Shown: in pieces, positions 25,602-35,109 of the stretch
Numbering within the stretch: position 1 is the stretch's first letter
Layout: each line of letters starts with the position of its first letter
Assembly (NCBI RefSeq): GCF_014385095.1
Contig: NZ_JACRTC010000003.1
Location: forward strand, 1-64,000
Origin: Zongyangia hominis
Lineage (GTDB): Bacteria > Bacillota > Clostridia > Oscillospirales > Ruminococcaceae
Length of the DNA stretch: 64,000 bases
Reading direction: 5' to 3'
Made by a program: the position numbers and the translations under genes
The notes under the pieces: generated by a model
Seen by the model: only the letters and a program-made list of their open reading frames with translations
The model's database searches: none
Told to the model about the DNA's origin: nothing

Positions 25602-26741
25602 TTGGATTTTCTTATCGCCGGCCTGACGGCGATTACCTGGAAACAGGTGGTCATGTGGGCCATCGGAGGACTCCTCATCTATCTCGCCATCAAAAAGGAC
25701 TATGAGCCCGCCCTCCTGCTGCCCATGGGCTTTGGCGCTATTTTGGTCAACCTCCCGTTGAGCGGCGTCATCAACCAGACCGTGCAGGGCATCGGCGAGG
25801 TCAACGGCATCGTGGACTGGCTTTTCAACATCGGCATCGCGGCCTCGGAGGCCCTGCCGCTGTTACTCTTTATCGGCATCGGCGCCATGATCGACTTCGG
25901 CCCCCTCCTCTCCAACCCCAAGATGTTCCTCTTTGGGGCGGCGGCCCAGTTCGGCATCTTCCTCACCATCACGGTGGCGGTGCTCTGCGGCTTCGGGCTC
26001 AAGGACGCGGCGGCCATCGGCATCATCGGCGCGGCGGACGGCCCCACCTCCATCCTGGTGTCCCAGGTGCTCAAGAGTAACTACATCGGCCCCATCGCGG
26101 TGGCCGCCTACTCCTATATGGCCTTGGTGCCCATCATCCAGCCCGCCGCCATCAAGCTCGTCACCACCAAAAAGGAGCGGCGCATCCGGATGCCCTATAA
26201 TCCCAAGAACGTCTCCCGGGCCACCCGCATCCTCTTCCCCATCCTGGTGACGGTCATCGCGGGCATCGTGGCGCCCCAGTCGGTATCCCTGGTGGGCTTT
26301 CTCATGTTCGGCAACCTCATCCGGGAGTGCGGGCGCTTGGACTCCCTGAGCCAGACGGCCCAAAAGGAGCTTGCCAACCTGGTGACGCTCTTACTCGGCA
26401 TCACCATCTCCGCCAGCATGAAGGCCGAGCAGTTTGTCTCCCCCTACACTTTGCTCATCATGGCTCTGGGCCTCGTCGCCTTTGTCTTTGACACCATCGG
26501 CGGCGTCCTCTTCGCCAAATTCTTAAACCTCTTTCTCAAGCATAAAATTAACCCCATGGTGGGCGCGGCGGGCATCTCCGCCTTCCCCATGTCGGCCAGA
26601 GTGGTGCAGAAGATGGCCCTCAAGGAGGACAACCAGAACCATCTGCTCATGCACGCGGTGGGCGCCAACGTCTCGGGCCAGATCGCGTCCGTCATCGCCG
26701 GTGGCATCATCCTGGGACTGGTCCCCGGCATGATCCATTGA
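25602..26741 (+). CDS. Na+-translocating decarboxylase beta subunit (OadB/GcdB/MmdB family)
   Basis: A 379-aa, very hydrophobic membrane protein with about 9-11 transmembrane segments. In known members it decarboxylates carboxybiotin and uses the energy to pump Na+ out. Family blocks are LLFIGIGAMIDFGPLLSNP, the Na+-site region GIIGAADGPTSILVSQVL (about 145-162), VPIIQPAAIKL, SVSLVGFLMFGNLIRECG, and the NPMVGAAGISAFPMSARVVQ stretch late in the protein. TTG 25602 fits best, 8 nt after AAAAGGAG; GTG 25596 is too close. No carboxyltransferase (alpha) subunit gene is nearby, so the substrate (oxaloacetate, glutaconyl-, methylmalonyl- or malonyl-CoA) is unknown. It follows the acetyl-CoA carboxylase operon after a terminator and precedes an OadG-like gene. 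Confidence 0.92.
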   Translation: MDFLIAGLTAITWKQVVMWAIGGLLIYLAIKKDYEPALLLPMGFGAILVNLPLSGVINQTVQGIGEVNGIVDWLFNIGIAASEALPLLLFIGIGAMIDFGPLLSNPKMFLFGAAAQFGIFLTITVAVLCGFGLKDAAAIGIIGAADGPTSILVSQVLKSNYIGPIAVAAYSYMALVPIIQPAAIKLVTTKKERRIRMPYNPKNVSRATRILFPILVTVIAGIVAPQSVSLVGFLMFGNLIRECGRLDSLSQTAQKELANLVTLLLGITISASMKAEQFVSPYTLLIMALGLVAFVFDTIGGVLFAKFLNLFLKHKINPMVGAAGISAFPMSARVVQKMALKEDNQNHLLMHAVGANVSGQIASVIAGGIILGLVPGMIH

Positions 26742-26773
26742 CCGCCCGGGCGTCTTAGAAAGGGAGAAACAAT

Positions 26774-26923
26774 ATGAATGTGGATATGAACGCGCTTTCC
26801 CAGTCCTTTGAACTCATGGGCAAGGGAATGCTGGGCATCTTTGTGGTCATTGGGCTCATCTTCCTGCTGGTGGTGCTGTTAACCAAGTTTACCTCCGGCA
26901 AAAAACCCAAGGAAGACGAATAA
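26774..26923 (+). CDS. OadG-like small membrane protein, 49 aa
   Basis: A 49-aa protein with an acidic/polar N-terminus (about 1-18), one hydrophobic helix (MLGIFVVIGLIFLLVVLL, about 19-36) and a Lys-rich cytoplasmic tail KFTSGKKPKEDE. The gamma/delta subunits of Na+-pumping decarboxylases have this layout: one N-terminal helix preceded by a MGKGM-type segment. They anchor and assemble the complex. Tandem position 32 nt after the beta subunit and a ribosome site AAAGGGAG before the ATG support this role. It lacks the long Pro/Ala linker and the zinc-binding C-terminus of larger OadG proteins. Below usual gene-calling length, so easily missed. Confidence 0.75.
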   Translation: MNVDMNALSQSFELMGKGMLGIFVVIGLIFLLVVLLTKFTSGKKPKEDE

Positions 26924-27013
26924 ATTCCCGCATCCTCCGGCCCGGGCCTTCCGGCGCCGTCATCAAAGCGAGGCCGCTCCGACGGCACGCGATATAGAAA
27001 GGTTGGAACAAAC

Positions 27014-28450
27014 GTGGCAGATCAGAAAAAAATGGTGGAAGCCATCACCAAGATGGACGAGGACTTCACCAAATGGTATACCGACGTGGTCATCAAAGCG
27101 GATTTGGTGGACTATTCCAGCGTCCGCGGCTGCATGATTTTCCGCCCCTACGGCTACGCGCTGTGGGAGAACATCCAGCAGATCTTCGACCGCAAGTTTA
27201 AGGCGACGGGACATGAGAACGTCTACATGCCCATGCTCATCCCCGAGAGCCTCCTCGAAAAGGAGAAGGACCACGTGGCGGGCTTCGCCCCCGAGGTGGC
27301 CTGGGTCACCCACGGCGGCAGCGAAAAGCTCACCGAGCGCCTGTGCGTGCGCCCCACCTCCGAGACCCTCTTCTGCGACCATTACGCCCATGTCATCAAG
27401 TCCTACCGGGACCTGCCCATGCTCTATAACCAGTGGTGCTCGGTGGTGCGGTGGGAGAAGACCTCCCGCCCCTTCCTGCGCAACGTGGAGTTCCTCTGGC
27501 AGGAGGGCCACACCATGCACGAGACCGCGGAGGAAGCCAAGGAAGAGACCCAGCGGATGCTGGGCATCTACGCCGAGACCTGTGAAAACGACCTAGCCAT
27601 CCCGGTGATCAAGGGCCGCAAGACCGACAAGGAGAAGTTTGCGGGCGCGGAGGAGACCTATACCATCGAAGCCATGATGCACGACGGCAAGGCCCTCCAG
27701 AGCGGCACCTCCCACTTCTTCGGCGACGGCTTCGCCAAGGCCTTCGACATCACCTTCACCGGACGGGACAACACCCTCCAGCACCCCTTCCAGACCTCTT
27801 GGGGCGTTTCCACCCGCCTGATCGGCGCCATCATCATGACCCACGGCGACGACAACGGCCTGGTGCTTCCCCCCGCCGTGGCTCCCATCCAGGTCATCAT
27901 CGTCCCCATCGCCATGCACAAGGAGGGCGTCACCGACAAGGCAAACGAGGTTCTGGAGCGCATTCAGAAGTTCTGCCGGGCCAAGATCGACCTGACCGAC
28001 AATTCCCCCGGCTGGAAGTTTGCCCAGTACGAGATGAAGGGCGTGCCCCTGCGTCTGGAAATCGGGCCCAAAGACATCGAGAAAAACCAGTGCGTCCTGG
28101 TGCGCCGGGACAACCGGGAGAAGTATTTCGTCTCGTTGGACGAATTGGAAACAAAGATCCCCGAGCTTTTAAAGGCCGTACACGACGGCATGTACGAAAA
28201 GGCCCGCAAAAACCGGGAAGAAAAGACCTATGAGGCCAAGAGCCTCGACGAGCTCAAGGAGATCGCTGAGACAAAGCTCGGCTTCATCAAGGCCATGTGG
28301 TGCGGCGATCAGGAATGCGAGGAGAAGCTCAAGGAAGTGGCGGGCGTATCCTCCCGCTGCATGCCCTTTGAGCAGGAGCAGATCTCCGACACCTGCGTCT
28401 GCTGCGGCAAGCCCGCCAAGAGCATGGTCTACTGGGGCAAAGCCTATTAG
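27014..28450 (+). CDS. proS: Prolyl-tRNA synthetase, archaeal/eukaryotic type (ProS type 3)
   Basis: Charges tRNA-Pro with proline. The 478-aa length without the ~180-residue editing insertion marks the short class found in archaea, eukaryotes and many Firmicutes. Class II motifs are visible: motif 1 around [16 protein letters not shown], motif 2 [24 protein letters not shown] then [26 protein letters not shown], and motif 3 [17 protein letters not shown]. The anticodon domain (about 290-390) and the C-terminal zinc-type domain with [13 protein letters not shown] and CVCCGKPA complete it. Start GTG 27014 is 8-9 nt after GAAAGGTTGG. It lies alone in a plus-strand run before glycerol dehydrogenase. 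Confidence 0.96.
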   Translation: MADQKKMVEAITKMDEDFTKWYTDVVIKADLVDYSSVRGCMIFRPYGYALWENIQQIFDRKFKATGHENVYMPMLIPESLLEKEKDHVAGFAPEVAWVTHGGSEKLTERLCVRPTSETLFCDHYAHVIKSYRDLPMLYNQWCSVVRWEKTSRPFLRNVEFLWQEGHTMHETAEEAKEETQRMLGIYAETCENDLAIPVIKGRKTDKEKFAGAEETYTIEAMMHDGKALQSGTSHFFGDGFAKAFDITFTGRDNTLQHPFQTSWGVSTRLIGAIIMTHGDDNGLVLPPAVAPIQVIIVPIAMHKEGVTDKANEVLERIQKFCRAKIDLTDNSPGWKFAQYEMKGVPLRLEIGPKDIEKNQCVLVRRDNREKYFVSLDELETKIPELLKAVHDGMYEKARKNREEKTYEAKSLDELKEIAETKLGFIKAMWCGDQECEEKLKEVAGVSSRCMPFEQEQISDTCVCCGKPAKSMVYWGKAY

Positions 28451-28454
28451 GCAC

Positions 28455-28620
28455 CTGCCGGCGCGTGCGGCGCGACAAGTGTTACAACCAAGGCCCCTGC
28501 CGCGGCGACCCGTCCCGGCAGGGACCGCGCTGTGGCACCCATTGCAACAGTAACGCGTGCGGCGCGACAAGTGTTACAACCAAAACCCCTGCCGCGGCGA
28601 CCCGTCCCGGCAGGGACAGA
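28455..28620. repeat. Intergenic repeat cluster 4 (two 63-bp copies, 92-bp period)
   Basis: GCGTGCGGCGCGACAAGTGT starts at 28463 and again at 28555. Each 63-bp copy continues through TACAACCAA and CCCCTGCCGCGGCGACCCGT to CCCGGCAGGGAC, and the two differ at two positions. The block fills the whole space between proS and the next ribosome site. The core is a variant of the family found in other spacers. Confidence 0.88.
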
Positions 28621-28638
28621 GGAAAGGTGGTCAAACAG

Positions 28639-29733
28639 ATGGCAAATATCATCATCAGCCCGAGCAGATATGTGCAGGGCCAGGGAGAACTGAAAAACTT
28701 AAGCGGCTATGTGAGCAAGATGGGCAAATCCATGCTCATTCTCATCAGCGAGGGGGGCAATAAGCGCATCGGCCCCATGGTGGAGGAGAGCTTCCAGGGA
28801 ACCGGCATCGCCGTGACCTTCGACGTCTTCGGCGGCGAGTGCTGTGAGACGGAAATCAATCGTCTGCGCGAGGTGGTCGCGAAAAATAAATGCGACTGCG
28901 TTATCGGCGTGGGCGGTGGTAAGATTCTCGATACCGCCAAAGCGGTGGCCTATTATGAAAAAACACCGGTGGTCATCTGTCCCACCATCGCTTCCACCGA
29001 CGCCCCCTGTTCGGCCATCTCCGTCATCTATACCGACGACGGCGTGTTCGAGCGGTATCTCTTCCTTCCCCAGAATCCCAACCTGGTGGTGGTCGATTCC
29101 TCCATCATTGCGGCGGCTCCGGCCAGACTGCTGGTCGCGGGCATGGGCGACGCCCTGGCTACCTATTTTGAGGCCAGAGCCACCAAGGCCAGCCGCAGCG
29201 ACACCTGCGCCGGCGGCAAGGTGACAAGCGCCGCCATGGCGCTGGCGCGCCTGTGCTACGATACCCTGATGAGCGAGGGCGTCAAGGCCAAAATTGCCAT
29301 GGAAGCGGGCGTTTGCACCGAGGCGGTGGAGAAGATCATCGAAGCCAATACCTACTTAAGCGGCATCGGCTTTGAAAGCGGCGGCCTGGCCGGCGCTCAC
29401 GCCATCCACAACGGACTGACCTGCATCAAAGAGTGCCACCACCTCTACCACGGCGAGAAGGTCGCCTTCGGCACCCTGACCCAACTGGTCCTGGAAAACG
29501 CCCCCGAGGACGAAATCGAGGAAGTGGTTTCCTTCTGCATCGAAGTGGGACTGCCGGTCACTTTCGCCCAAATGGGCATCAAGAAGGTGGATAAGTCGAA
29601 ACTTATGGAAGCGGCCACCCTGGCCTGCGGCGAAGGGGACACCCTGCGCAACATGCCGTTGGAAGTCTCGCCGGAAAAGGTGTGCGCGGCCATGATCGCG
29701 GCCGACGCCATCGGAAGATACTTTATGGAATAA
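28639..29733 (+). CDS. gldA: Glycerol dehydrogenase (iron-type ADH family)
   Basis: Oxidises glycerol to dihydroxyacetone with NAD+, or runs in reverse; relatives use other polyols or hydroxyacids. The 364-aa protein has the nucleotide site VIGVGGGKILDTAKAVAY (about 87-104), CPTIASTDAPCSAISVIYTD (about 115-134), the zinc-site Asp in GMGDALATYFEAR (about 168-180), and the two His in GAHAIHNGL and HHLYHGEKVAFGTL. ATG 28639 with AAAGGTGG 8 nt upstream gives the family N-terminus (NIIISPSRYVQGQGEL). The reading frame extends upstream through the repeat block, but that part is not coding. A terminator follows. Confidence 0.93.
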   Translation: MANIIISPSRYVQGQGELKNLSGYVSKMGKSMLILISEGGNKRIGPMVEESFQGTGIAVTFDVFGGECCETEINRLREVVAKNKCDCVIGVGGGKILDTAKAVAYYEKTPVVICPTIASTDAPCSAISVIYTDDGVFERYLFLPQNPNLVVVDSSIIAAAPARLLVAGMGDALATYFEARATKASRSDTCAGGKVTSAAMALARLCYDTLMSEGVKAKIAMEAGVCTEAVEKIIEANTYLSGIGFESGGLAGAHAIHNGLTCIKECHHLYHGEKVAFGTLTQLVLENAPEDEIEEVVSFCIEVGLPVTFAQMGIKKVDKSKLMEAATLACGEGDTLRNMPLEVSPEKVCAAMIAADAIGRYFME

Positions 29734-29739
29734 AAGAAG

Positions 29740-29772
29740 AAGCGGCGGAACCATTTGGTTCCGCCGCTTTTC
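29740..29772 (+). terminator. Terminator of glycerol dehydrogenase gene
   Basis: AAGCGGCGGAACCA pairs perfectly with TGGTTCCGCCGCTT over an ATT loop, followed by TTCT. Confidence 0.88.
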
Positions 29773-29789
29773 TAAGATGTGAGAAAAGA

Positions 29790-29985
29790 ATGTGCCCGCC
29801 CGCCACGCTACGAGGGGCCACCTGCCAGTGGGGATGCCGGACAGTCGCGGCGGTTGCGCGTTGGCAATGATAGCGCGGGCGTCGCGGCAATGTTGCGTAT
29901 AAAGCTGGGAGCCCGTCAACCTGACCGGAGGTCCGTGTCGGGCAGACCCAGGCGTGGCGGGCGCCGCATCCCGGGAAAAAATAAA
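29790..29985. repeat. Intergenic repeat cluster 5 (single degenerate copy)
   Basis: GCGCGGGCGTCGCGGCAATG (near 29873-29892) followed by TTGCGTATAAAGCTGGGAGC aligns with the repeat cores at 50.0 and 21.2 kb. The flanks are GC-rich and show no gene. The block lies between the gldA terminator and the A/T-rich promoter of the ribosomal operon. Confidence 0.6.
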
Positions 29986-30083
29986 AAATATGTCCAAAAT
30001 TGACGGAAAAACTTCGTGAAAGATGGTCAAAGCGACAAAGTTGCACTTGACCAGTATTTTCCTCGTAAAAATGCAAAAAAAGC

Positions 30084-30112
30084 TTGCATTTAAGCCATTT
30101 TTATTGTATTAT
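30084..30112 (+). promoter_or_regulatory. Predicted promoter of the S10-spc-alpha operon
   Basis: TTGCAT (30084-30089) and TATTAT (30107-30112) are 17 bp apart in an A/T-rich segment that breaks sharply with the GC-rich DNA before it. Transcription would start near 30119, giving a leader of about 310 nt before rpsJ. Confidence 0.65.
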
Positions 30113-30118
30113 ATACAA

Positions 30119-30416
30119 GCACGACTGCACTAGATATGCGATGAAGCGGGAGGTTGCTGCTCTGAGAAGCAGGTAATTTCCGCCGAGTATGTCCGATTTT
30201 AAACCGGGCGACAAAAAATACTGAAACCGCGAAAAATCTTGGGAAAGCTGCGCTTTTCCAGAATTTTTGGCGCTTTGCGTAGGGCGAAAAAACGCCCATG
30301 TCCCGGCTAGACGTGTGGTTTTCCACAGTTTAACCGGTTTTTTAAACGGCCGAGCACGGAACACACGGCTCGGTGTTCAGTTTTTTGATCGTTGCCCCGC
30401 ACAAGCAAAATTATGA
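30119..30416 (+). promoter_or_regulatory. Structured leader of the ribosomal operon
   Basis: The leader contains at least four local hairpins. They are GGGAAAGC/GCTTTTCC (30241-30259, then AGAATTTTT), GGGCG/CGCCC (30282-30297), TGTGG/CCACA (about 30314-30327), and two overlapping stems before rpsJ. Of the last two, CCGAGC/GCTCGG spans 30350-30373 and GAACAC/GTGTTC spans 30359-30378; the second is followed by AGTTTTTT and looks like a weak terminator that the first would block. It may be an attenuator responding to a ribosomal protein. I cannot match it to a described leader family. Confidence 0.5.
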
Positions 30417-30429
30417 GGAGGCGATGGTA

Positions 30430-30741
30430 GTGGCAGTCAAAGAAAACATCAGAATCAGACTGAAGGGCTATGACCCCAAGCTGGTCGACGCAGCGGCTGA
30501 AAAGATCGTTGCAATCGCAAAGAGGGAAAACGACAAGATTTCTGGTCCGATCCCCCTGCCCACCGAGAAAGAGGTCATCACCATTCTGCGCGCTGTCCAT
30601 AAGTACAAAGACAGCCGCGAGCAGTTTGAGATGAGAACCCACAAAAGACTCATCGACATAATTAAGCCCTCGAAGAAAACCGTCGAGGCTTTGTTAGGTC
30701 TTGAGCTTCCTGCCGGCGTGGACATCGAAGTCAAACTTTAA
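30430..30741 (+). CDS. rpsJ: 30S ribosomal protein S10
   Basis: Component of the 30S head, also the antitermination factor NusE. The 103-aa protein has the family start [15 protein letters not shown], the loop [32 protein letters not shown] (in pieces) and the THKRLIDI end. GTG 30430 is preferred because GGAGG ends 8 nt before it and the N-terminus then reads AVKENIRIR as in relatives; ATG 30424 is only 2 nt from the ribosome site. It is the first gene of the 31-gene operon. Its usual upstream neighbours in Firmicutes (rpsL, rpsG, fusA, tuf) are absent here. Confidence 0.97.
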   Translation: MAVKENIRIRLKGYDPKLVDAAAEKIVAIAKRENDKISGPIPLPTEKEVITILRAVHKYKDSREQFEMRTHKRLIDIIKPSKKTVEALLGLELPAGVDIEVKL

Positions 30742-30810
30742 TTTCACGCGGTCAGGTCATGTTGGCCCCGCAAAGGGAGTCAACCAATAACCATAGGAGG
30801 TAAGTAGAGT

Positions 30811-31446
30811 ATGCAAAAATGCATCGTAGGCAAAAAGATCGGCATGACCCAGCTTTTTGACGAAAAGGGAAAAGTCATCCCTGTCACCGTCGTGGAAGCG
30901 GGCCCCTGCGTGGTCGTACAGAAGAAAACCGTCGACAACGATGGTTATGAGGCTGTACAGATCGGTTTCGGCGATATCCGTTCCAAGAACGTGAACAAGC
31001 CCATCGCCGGTCACTTCGCAAAGGCGGACGCCCCGGTCAAAAGAACCCTCAAAGAATTCCGTCTGGACAACTGTGAGGAAGTAAACGTCGGCGACATCAT
31101 CAAAGCTGACAAATTCGAGCTCGGCGACAAGGTCGACGTGTGCGGCACCAGCAAAGGTAAAGGTTATGCCGGTACCATCAAGCGCTGGAACAACTCCCGC
31201 CTGAAAGAGACCCACGGTTCCGGACCTGTGCATCGTCACGCCGGCTCCATGGGCGCGTGCAGCGACCCGTCCAGAGTCATGAAGGGCAAGAAACTGCCCG
31301 GCCACATGGGTTCCGAGACGGTCACCGTCCAGAATCTCGAGGTAGTAAAGGTAGATGCAGAAAACAACCTGATTGCGCTCAAAGGTGCAATCCCGGGTCC
31401 TAAGAACGGGATTGTCTTTATCACCGACAGCGTGAAAAGGGCTTAA
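30811..31446 (+). CDS. rplC: 50S ribosomal protein L3
   Basis: Early-assembling 23S-binding protein whose long loop reaches the peptidyl-transferase centre. The 211-aa protein begins with the typical [20 protein letters not shown]. The central block [20 protein letters not shown] and [20 protein letters not shown] is the extended loop with the usual methylated-Gln position replaced in this lineage-typical way. AGGAGGTAAG lies upstream of the ATG. Gap to rpsJ 69 nt. Confidence 0.97.
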   Translation: MQKCIVGKKIGMTQLFDEKGKVIPVTVVEAGPCVVVQKKTVDNDGYEAVQIGFGDIRSKNVNKPIAGHFAKADAPVKRTLKEFRLDNCEEVNVGDIIKADKFELGDKVDVCGTSKGKGYAGTIKRWNNSRLKETHGSGPVHRHAGSMGACSDPSRVMKGKKLPGHMGSETVTVQNLEVVKVDAENNLIALKGAIPGPKNGIVFITDSVKRA

Positions 31447-31463
31447 GGGAAGGAGGAAGCACG

Positions 31464-32087
31464 ATGCCAAAGGTTACAGTATTTGATATGGCGGGAAAGA
31501 ACGTCGGCGAGATCGAGCTTTCCGATGCTGTCTTCGGGACCGAGCCCAACAAGTCCGTCATGCACGACGCTGTTGTCAATTACCTGGCCAACCAGCGTCA
31601 GGGCACCCAGTCCACCAAGACCCGCACTGAGGTCGCAGGCGGCGGCCGCAAGCCCTGGAGACAGAAAGGTACCGGCCACGCAAGACAGGGTTCCATCCGG
31701 GCTCCCCAGTGGAGACACGGTGGTATTGCCCTGGGCCCCAAGCCCCGCGATTACAGCTACACTCTCAACAAAAAGGTGAAGAGACTGGCTATGAAATCCG
31801 CCCTCTCCAGCAAAGTGCTCGCTGGCGAGATGGTGGTGCTCGACGCGCTCAAGCTCGACGCCATCAAAACCAAGAGCGTTGTGGCAATGCTGGGCGCTTT
31901 GGGCGCTGACCGCAAGGCACTGATCGTACTGCCGGAAATCGACAATACGGTCATCAGAAGCGCTAAAAACATTCCGGGCGTCAAGACCGCCGTGGTCGGC
32001 ACCCTGAATGTGTACGACATCCTTAACTACGATAAATTTATCGTCGTCAAGGACGCTGTGGCAAAGATCGAGGAGGTGTATGCATAA
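31464..32087 (+). CDS. rplD: 50S ribosomal protein L4
   Basis: Binds 23S rRNA and lines the exit tunnel; in some bacteria L4 also represses its own operon. The 207-aa protein has the tunnel loop with [20 protein letters not shown] and [14 protein letters not shown] (about 53-85), followed by the [19 protein letters not shown] block. Its stop overlaps the rplW start (TAATG). A regulatory target for L4, if any, would be the leader before rpsJ. Confidence 0.97.
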   Translation: MPKVTVFDMAGKNVGEIELSDAVFGTEPNKSVMHDAVVNYLANQRQGTQSTKTRTEVAGGGRKPWRQKGTGHARQGSIRAPQWRHGGIALGPKPRDYSYTLNKKVKRLAMKSALSSKVLAGEMVVLDALKLDAIKTKSVVAMLGALGADRKALIVLPEIDNTVIRSAKNIPGVKTAVVGTLNVYDILNYDKFIVVKDAVAKIEEVYA

Positions 32088-32380
32088 TGAGAACCGCTCA
32101 GGACATCATTATCCGCCCCATCATCACCGAGGCCAGCATGGAGGCCATCGGCATGAAAAAATACACGTTTAAAGTGGCCAACGACGCCGGCAAGATCGAA
32201 ATCGGCAAAGCTGTCGAGGAACTCTTCGGCGTCAAGGTTCTGAAAGTCAACACCATGCACGTCAGAGGCAGAAAAAAACGTCAGGGCCGGAATGAGGGCT
32301 ATACGCCCGATTGGAAGAAAGCCATTGTAACTCTCAAAGAAGACTCCAAAGGCATCGAGTTCTTCGAGAGCATGGTGTAG
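32087..32380 (+). CDS. rplW: 50S ribosomal protein L23
   Basis: Sits at the tunnel exit and docks trigger factor and SRP. The 97-aa protein has IIIRPIITEASMEAIGMKKYTF, the KIEIGKAVEELFGVKVLKVNTM block and the basic loop RGRKKRQGRNEGYTPDWKKA. Start codon overlaps the rplD stop by one base. A 121-nt gap with a small GGGAT/ATCCC hairpin separates it from rplB. Confidence 0.97.
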   Translation: MRTAQDIIIRPIITEASMEAIGMKKYTFKVANDAGKIEIGKAVEELFGVKVLKVNTMHVRGRKKRQGRNEGYTPDWKKAIVTLKEDSKGIEFFESMV

Positions 32381-32501
32381 TCCCTGCTGGAAAGAAACAA
32401 TACGCGAGGGACTTGTATGGGATACTCATAAATCCCGCTAAACCAAGTTCTTTTGAGCGGAATCTTCCGCGAAACAGAATTTATGAGGAGAGTGAAACCG
32501 A

Positions 32502-33332
32502 ATGGCGATCAAAAACTACAACCCGACAACCGCCGGCCGCCGTGGCATGACCACCACCGACTACAGCGGGCTGTCCAAGGTCGCTCCGGAAAAGAGCCTC
32601 TTGGCTCCTGTGAAGAACACTTCCGGACGCAACAACACCGGTAGAATCACGGTTCGTCACCGCGGTGGCGCCAACCGGAAAAAATACCGCATCATCGATT
32701 TCAAGAGAGATAAGGTCGGCACCGCCACCGTTCTCACCCTGGAATATGACCCCAACCGTTCCGCACATATTGCCTTGGTGCAGTATGAGGACGGCGAGAA
32801 ACGCTACATCATCGCACCGGTCGGGCTCAAAGTGGGCGACACTGTTTCCACCGGCGCCGATGCTGATATCAAACCGGGCAACGCGCTGCCGATGGTCAAC
32901 ATCCCCGTGGGTACCTTCATCCACAACGTGGAGATGTATCCCGGCAAGGGCGCACAGCTTGCCCGCGCCGCCGGTATTCTGGCACAGCTCATGGCAAAAG
33001 AAAACGGATACGCACTGATCCGTCTGCCTTCCGGCGAGCTTCGCAATGTTCCTGTCACCTGCATGGCCACCATCGGCCAGGTCGGCAACGTTGACCACGA
33101 AAACGTCAACTACGGTAAAGCCGGCCGCAAACGCCACATGGGCTGGAGACCCACCGTCCGCGGTTCTGTCATGAACCCCTGCGACCATCCGCACGGCGGT
33201 GGTGAAGGTAAATCTCCGGTCGGCCGTCCGGGCCCTGTCACCCCGTGGGGCAAACCCGCGCTGGGCTACAAGACAAGAGCGAAACATCACCGCTCCGACA
33301 AGTTCATTGTCAAGCGTCGCAACGCGAAATAG
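32502..33332 (+). CDS. rplB: 50S ribosomal protein L2
   Basis: Largest 50S protein, needed for subunit joining and peptidyl-transfer. The 276-aa protein has the SH3-like and OB domains and the highly conserved C-terminal segment [20 protein letters not shown] with the essential His (about 229 by E. coli numbering). [20 protein letters not shown] basic stretches lie near residue 50. GAGGAGAG precedes the ATG. Confidence 0.98.
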   Translation: MAIKNYNPTTAGRRGMTTTDYSGLSKVAPEKSLLAPVKNTSGRNNTGRITVRHRGGANRKKYRIIDFKRDKVGTATVLTLEYDPNRSAHIALVQYEDGEKRYIIAPVGLKVGDTVSTGADADIKPGNALPMVNIPVGTFIHNVEMYPGKGAQLARAAGILAQLMAKENGYALIRLPSGELRNVPVTCMATIGQVGNVDHENVNYGKAGRKRHMGWRPTVRGSVMNPCDHPHGGGEGKSPVGRPGPVTPWGKPALGYKTRAKHHRSDKFIVKRRNAK

Positions 33333-33359
33333 AGCGACAGGAAAGGAGGCAGATGATCA

Positions 33360-33641
33360 ATGGGTAGAAGCGTAAAGAAAGGCCCTTTCGTACAGGAGGC
33401 ACTGTATAAGAGAGTCGTTGCTATGAACGAAGCAGGCGAAAAGAAGGTTCTCAAAACCTGGAGCCGCGCATCTACGATATTCCCCGAATTCGTTGGACAC
33501 ACCTTTGCCGTCCACGATGGACGCAAACATGTGCCTGTGTATATTACTGAAGACATGGTCGGACACAAACTCGGTGAGTTTGCTCCCACCAGAACCTTCA
33601 AAGGCCACGCAGGCTCCAAAAAATCGAATACCGGAAAGTAA
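33360..33641 (+). CDS. rpsS: 30S ribosomal protein S19
   Basis: Head protein that contacts S13 and the 23S rRNA bridge. The 93-aa protein has [14 protein letters not shown], the [20 protein letters not shown] core and [16 protein letters not shown] at the end. GGAGG lies 9 nt before the ATG. Gap of 27 nt after rplB. Confidence 0.97.
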   Translation: MGRSVKKGPFVQEALYKRVVAMNEAGEKKVLKTWSRASTIFPEFVGHTFAVHDGRKHVPVYITEDMVGHKLGEFAPTRTFKGHAGSKKSNTGK

Positions 33642-33665
33642 AGAAGGCCGGAAGGAGGATTACCT

Positions 33666-34001
33666 ATGGAAGCAAGGGCTTACCTCAGATATGCCCGTAT
33701 TGCGCCCCGCAAGGTCCAGATTGTGCTTGACCTGATCAGGAACAAACCGGTCGACGAGGCGATGGCGATACTCAAGTATACACCGAAGGCTGCATGTGAG
33801 CCTCTTCAGAAGCTCCTGAAATCGGCCGTGGCAAACGCGGAGAACAACAACAATATGGATAAGAACAATCTGTTTGTTGCCGAGTGCTTTGTTACACCGG
33901 GTCCGACTCTGAAAAGAATCAGACCGAGAGCACAGGGCCGTGCGTTCAGCATCAAAAAGAGAACTTCGCACATGACCCTGGTTCTGAAAGAAAAGGAATA
34001 A
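33666..34001 (+). CDS. rplV: 50S ribosomal protein L22
   Basis: Binds all six 23S domains, and its beta-hairpin reaches the tunnel constriction. The 111-aa protein shows [32 protein letters not shown], and the hairpin [31 protein letters not shown] precedes the ATG. Confidence 0.97.
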   Translation: MEARAYLRYARIAPRKVQIVLDLIRNKPVDEAMAILKYTPKAACEPLQKLLKSAVANAENNNNMDKNNLFVAECFVTPGPTLKRIRPRAQGRAFSIKKRTSHMTLVLKEKE

Positions 34002-34021
34002 GCTGAAAGAGGAGGTAAACT

Positions 34022-34687
34022 ATGGGCCAGAAAGTTAACCCACATGGTCTCAGAGTGGGTGTCATTAAAGATTGGGATTCCCGCTGGTTTGCTAAGGACG
34101 ATGCTTTCGGCGATATCCTCGTTGAGGATTATAAGCTGCGTAAGTTCCTTAAAAAGACTTTGTATGCCGCCGGCGTCCCCCGCATCGAGATCGAGCGCGA
34201 TGCCAAGAGAATTAGAATCAACATCCACTGCGCCAAACCCGGTATGGTCATCGGCAGAGGCGGCAGCGAGATCGAGAAGCTCCGCAAAAACTGCGAGGCA
34301 CTGATTGGAAAACCTGTTTTCCTCAACATCGTTGAGGTCAAACAACCCGATAAAAACGCACAGCTGGTGGCCGAGTCCATCGCGTCCCAGCTCGAGCGCA
34401 GAATCTCCTTCCGGCGCGCCATGAAGCAAGCCATTGGCCGCGCTATGAAGTTGGGAGCAAAGGGTATCAAGACCTGCGTGTCCGGCCGTCTGGGCGGCGC
34501 GGAGATCGCCCGCGTCGAGCATTATCACGAGGGCACCATCCCGCTGCAGACCCTGCGCGCAGACATCGATTACGGTTTTGCTGAGGCGAACACCACCTAT
34601 GGTAAAATCGGCGTCAAGGTGTGGATCTACGCCGGAGAGGTACTGCAGGAAGTCAGAAAGCCTCAGAGGGAAGGAGGCAGAAAATAA
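34022..34687 (+). CDS. rpsC: 30S ribosomal protein S3
   Basis: mRNA-entry protein with helicase activity together with S4 and S5. The 221-aa protein has the conserved start [20 protein letters not shown], the KH type II domain (about 38-107) with the GxxG loop in [11 protein letters not shown], and the C-terminal domain [20 protein letters not shown]. Its stop overlaps the rplP start by one base. GAGGTAAAC lies upstream. Confidence 0.97.
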   Translation: MGQKVNPHGLRVGVIKDWDSRWFAKDDAFGDILVEDYKLRKFLKKTLYAAGVPRIEIERDAKRIRINIHCAKPGMVIGRGGSEIEKLRKNCEALIGKPVFLNIVEVKQPDKNAQLVAESIASQLERRISFRRAMKQAIGRAMKLGAKGIKTCVSGRLGGAEIARVEHYHEGTIPLQTLRADIDYGFAEANTTYGKIGVKVWIYAGEVLQEVRKPQREGGRK

Positions 34688-35109
34688 TGCTTCTACCGAA
34701 GAGAGTAAAATACCGCCGTGTCCACAGAGGACGCATGAAGGGCAAAGCCATGCGCGGCAACTTCATCTCCAACGGCGAGTTTGGTCTGCAGGCGCTGGAG
34801 CCCTCCTGGGTTACCTCCCAGCAGATCGAGGCAGCCCGTATCGCCATGACCCGTTACATCAAGCGTGGCGGTCAGGTTTGGATCAAAATTTTCCCCGACA
34901 AGCCCGTCACCGAGAAGCCGGCTGAGACCCGCATGGGTTCCGGTAAAGGCAGCCCCGAGTACTGGGTGGCCGTCGTCAAACCTGGACGCGTCATGTTCGA
35001 GATGGGCGGCGTCAGCGAGGATATCGCAAGGGAAGCTATGAGACTCGCGGCTCACAAGCTCCCGTTAAAGTGTAAATTTATTACAAAGGATAAGGAGGAG
35101 GAGAAGTAA
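34687..35109 (+). CDS. rplP: 50S ribosomal protein L16
   Basis: Organises the A-site region of 23S rRNA. The 140-aa protein starts [19 protein letters not shown] and has [20 protein letters not shown] and [23 protein letters not shown] 34687 overlaps the rpsC stop; a longer in-frame reading into rpsC is not supported. Its own stop overlaps the rpmC start by one base, so three genes are coupled in series. Confidence 0.97.
   Translation: MLLPKRVKYRRVHRGRMKGKAMRGNFISNGEFGLQALEPSWVTSQQIEAARIAMTRYIKRGGQVWIKIFPDKPVTEKPAETRMGSGKGSPEYWVAVVKPGRVMFEMGGVSEDIAREAMRLAAHKLPLKCKFITKDKEEEK

Noticed and set aside
26924..27013. T-box or other riboswitch before proS
   Set aside because: Only 90 nt of GC-rich spacer with no specifier or antiterminator layout.
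28465..28638. N-terminal extension of glycerol dehydrogenase through the repeat block
   Set aside because: The extension is repeat-derived, Cys/Arg-rich and unlike the family, while ATG 28639 has a good ribosome site.
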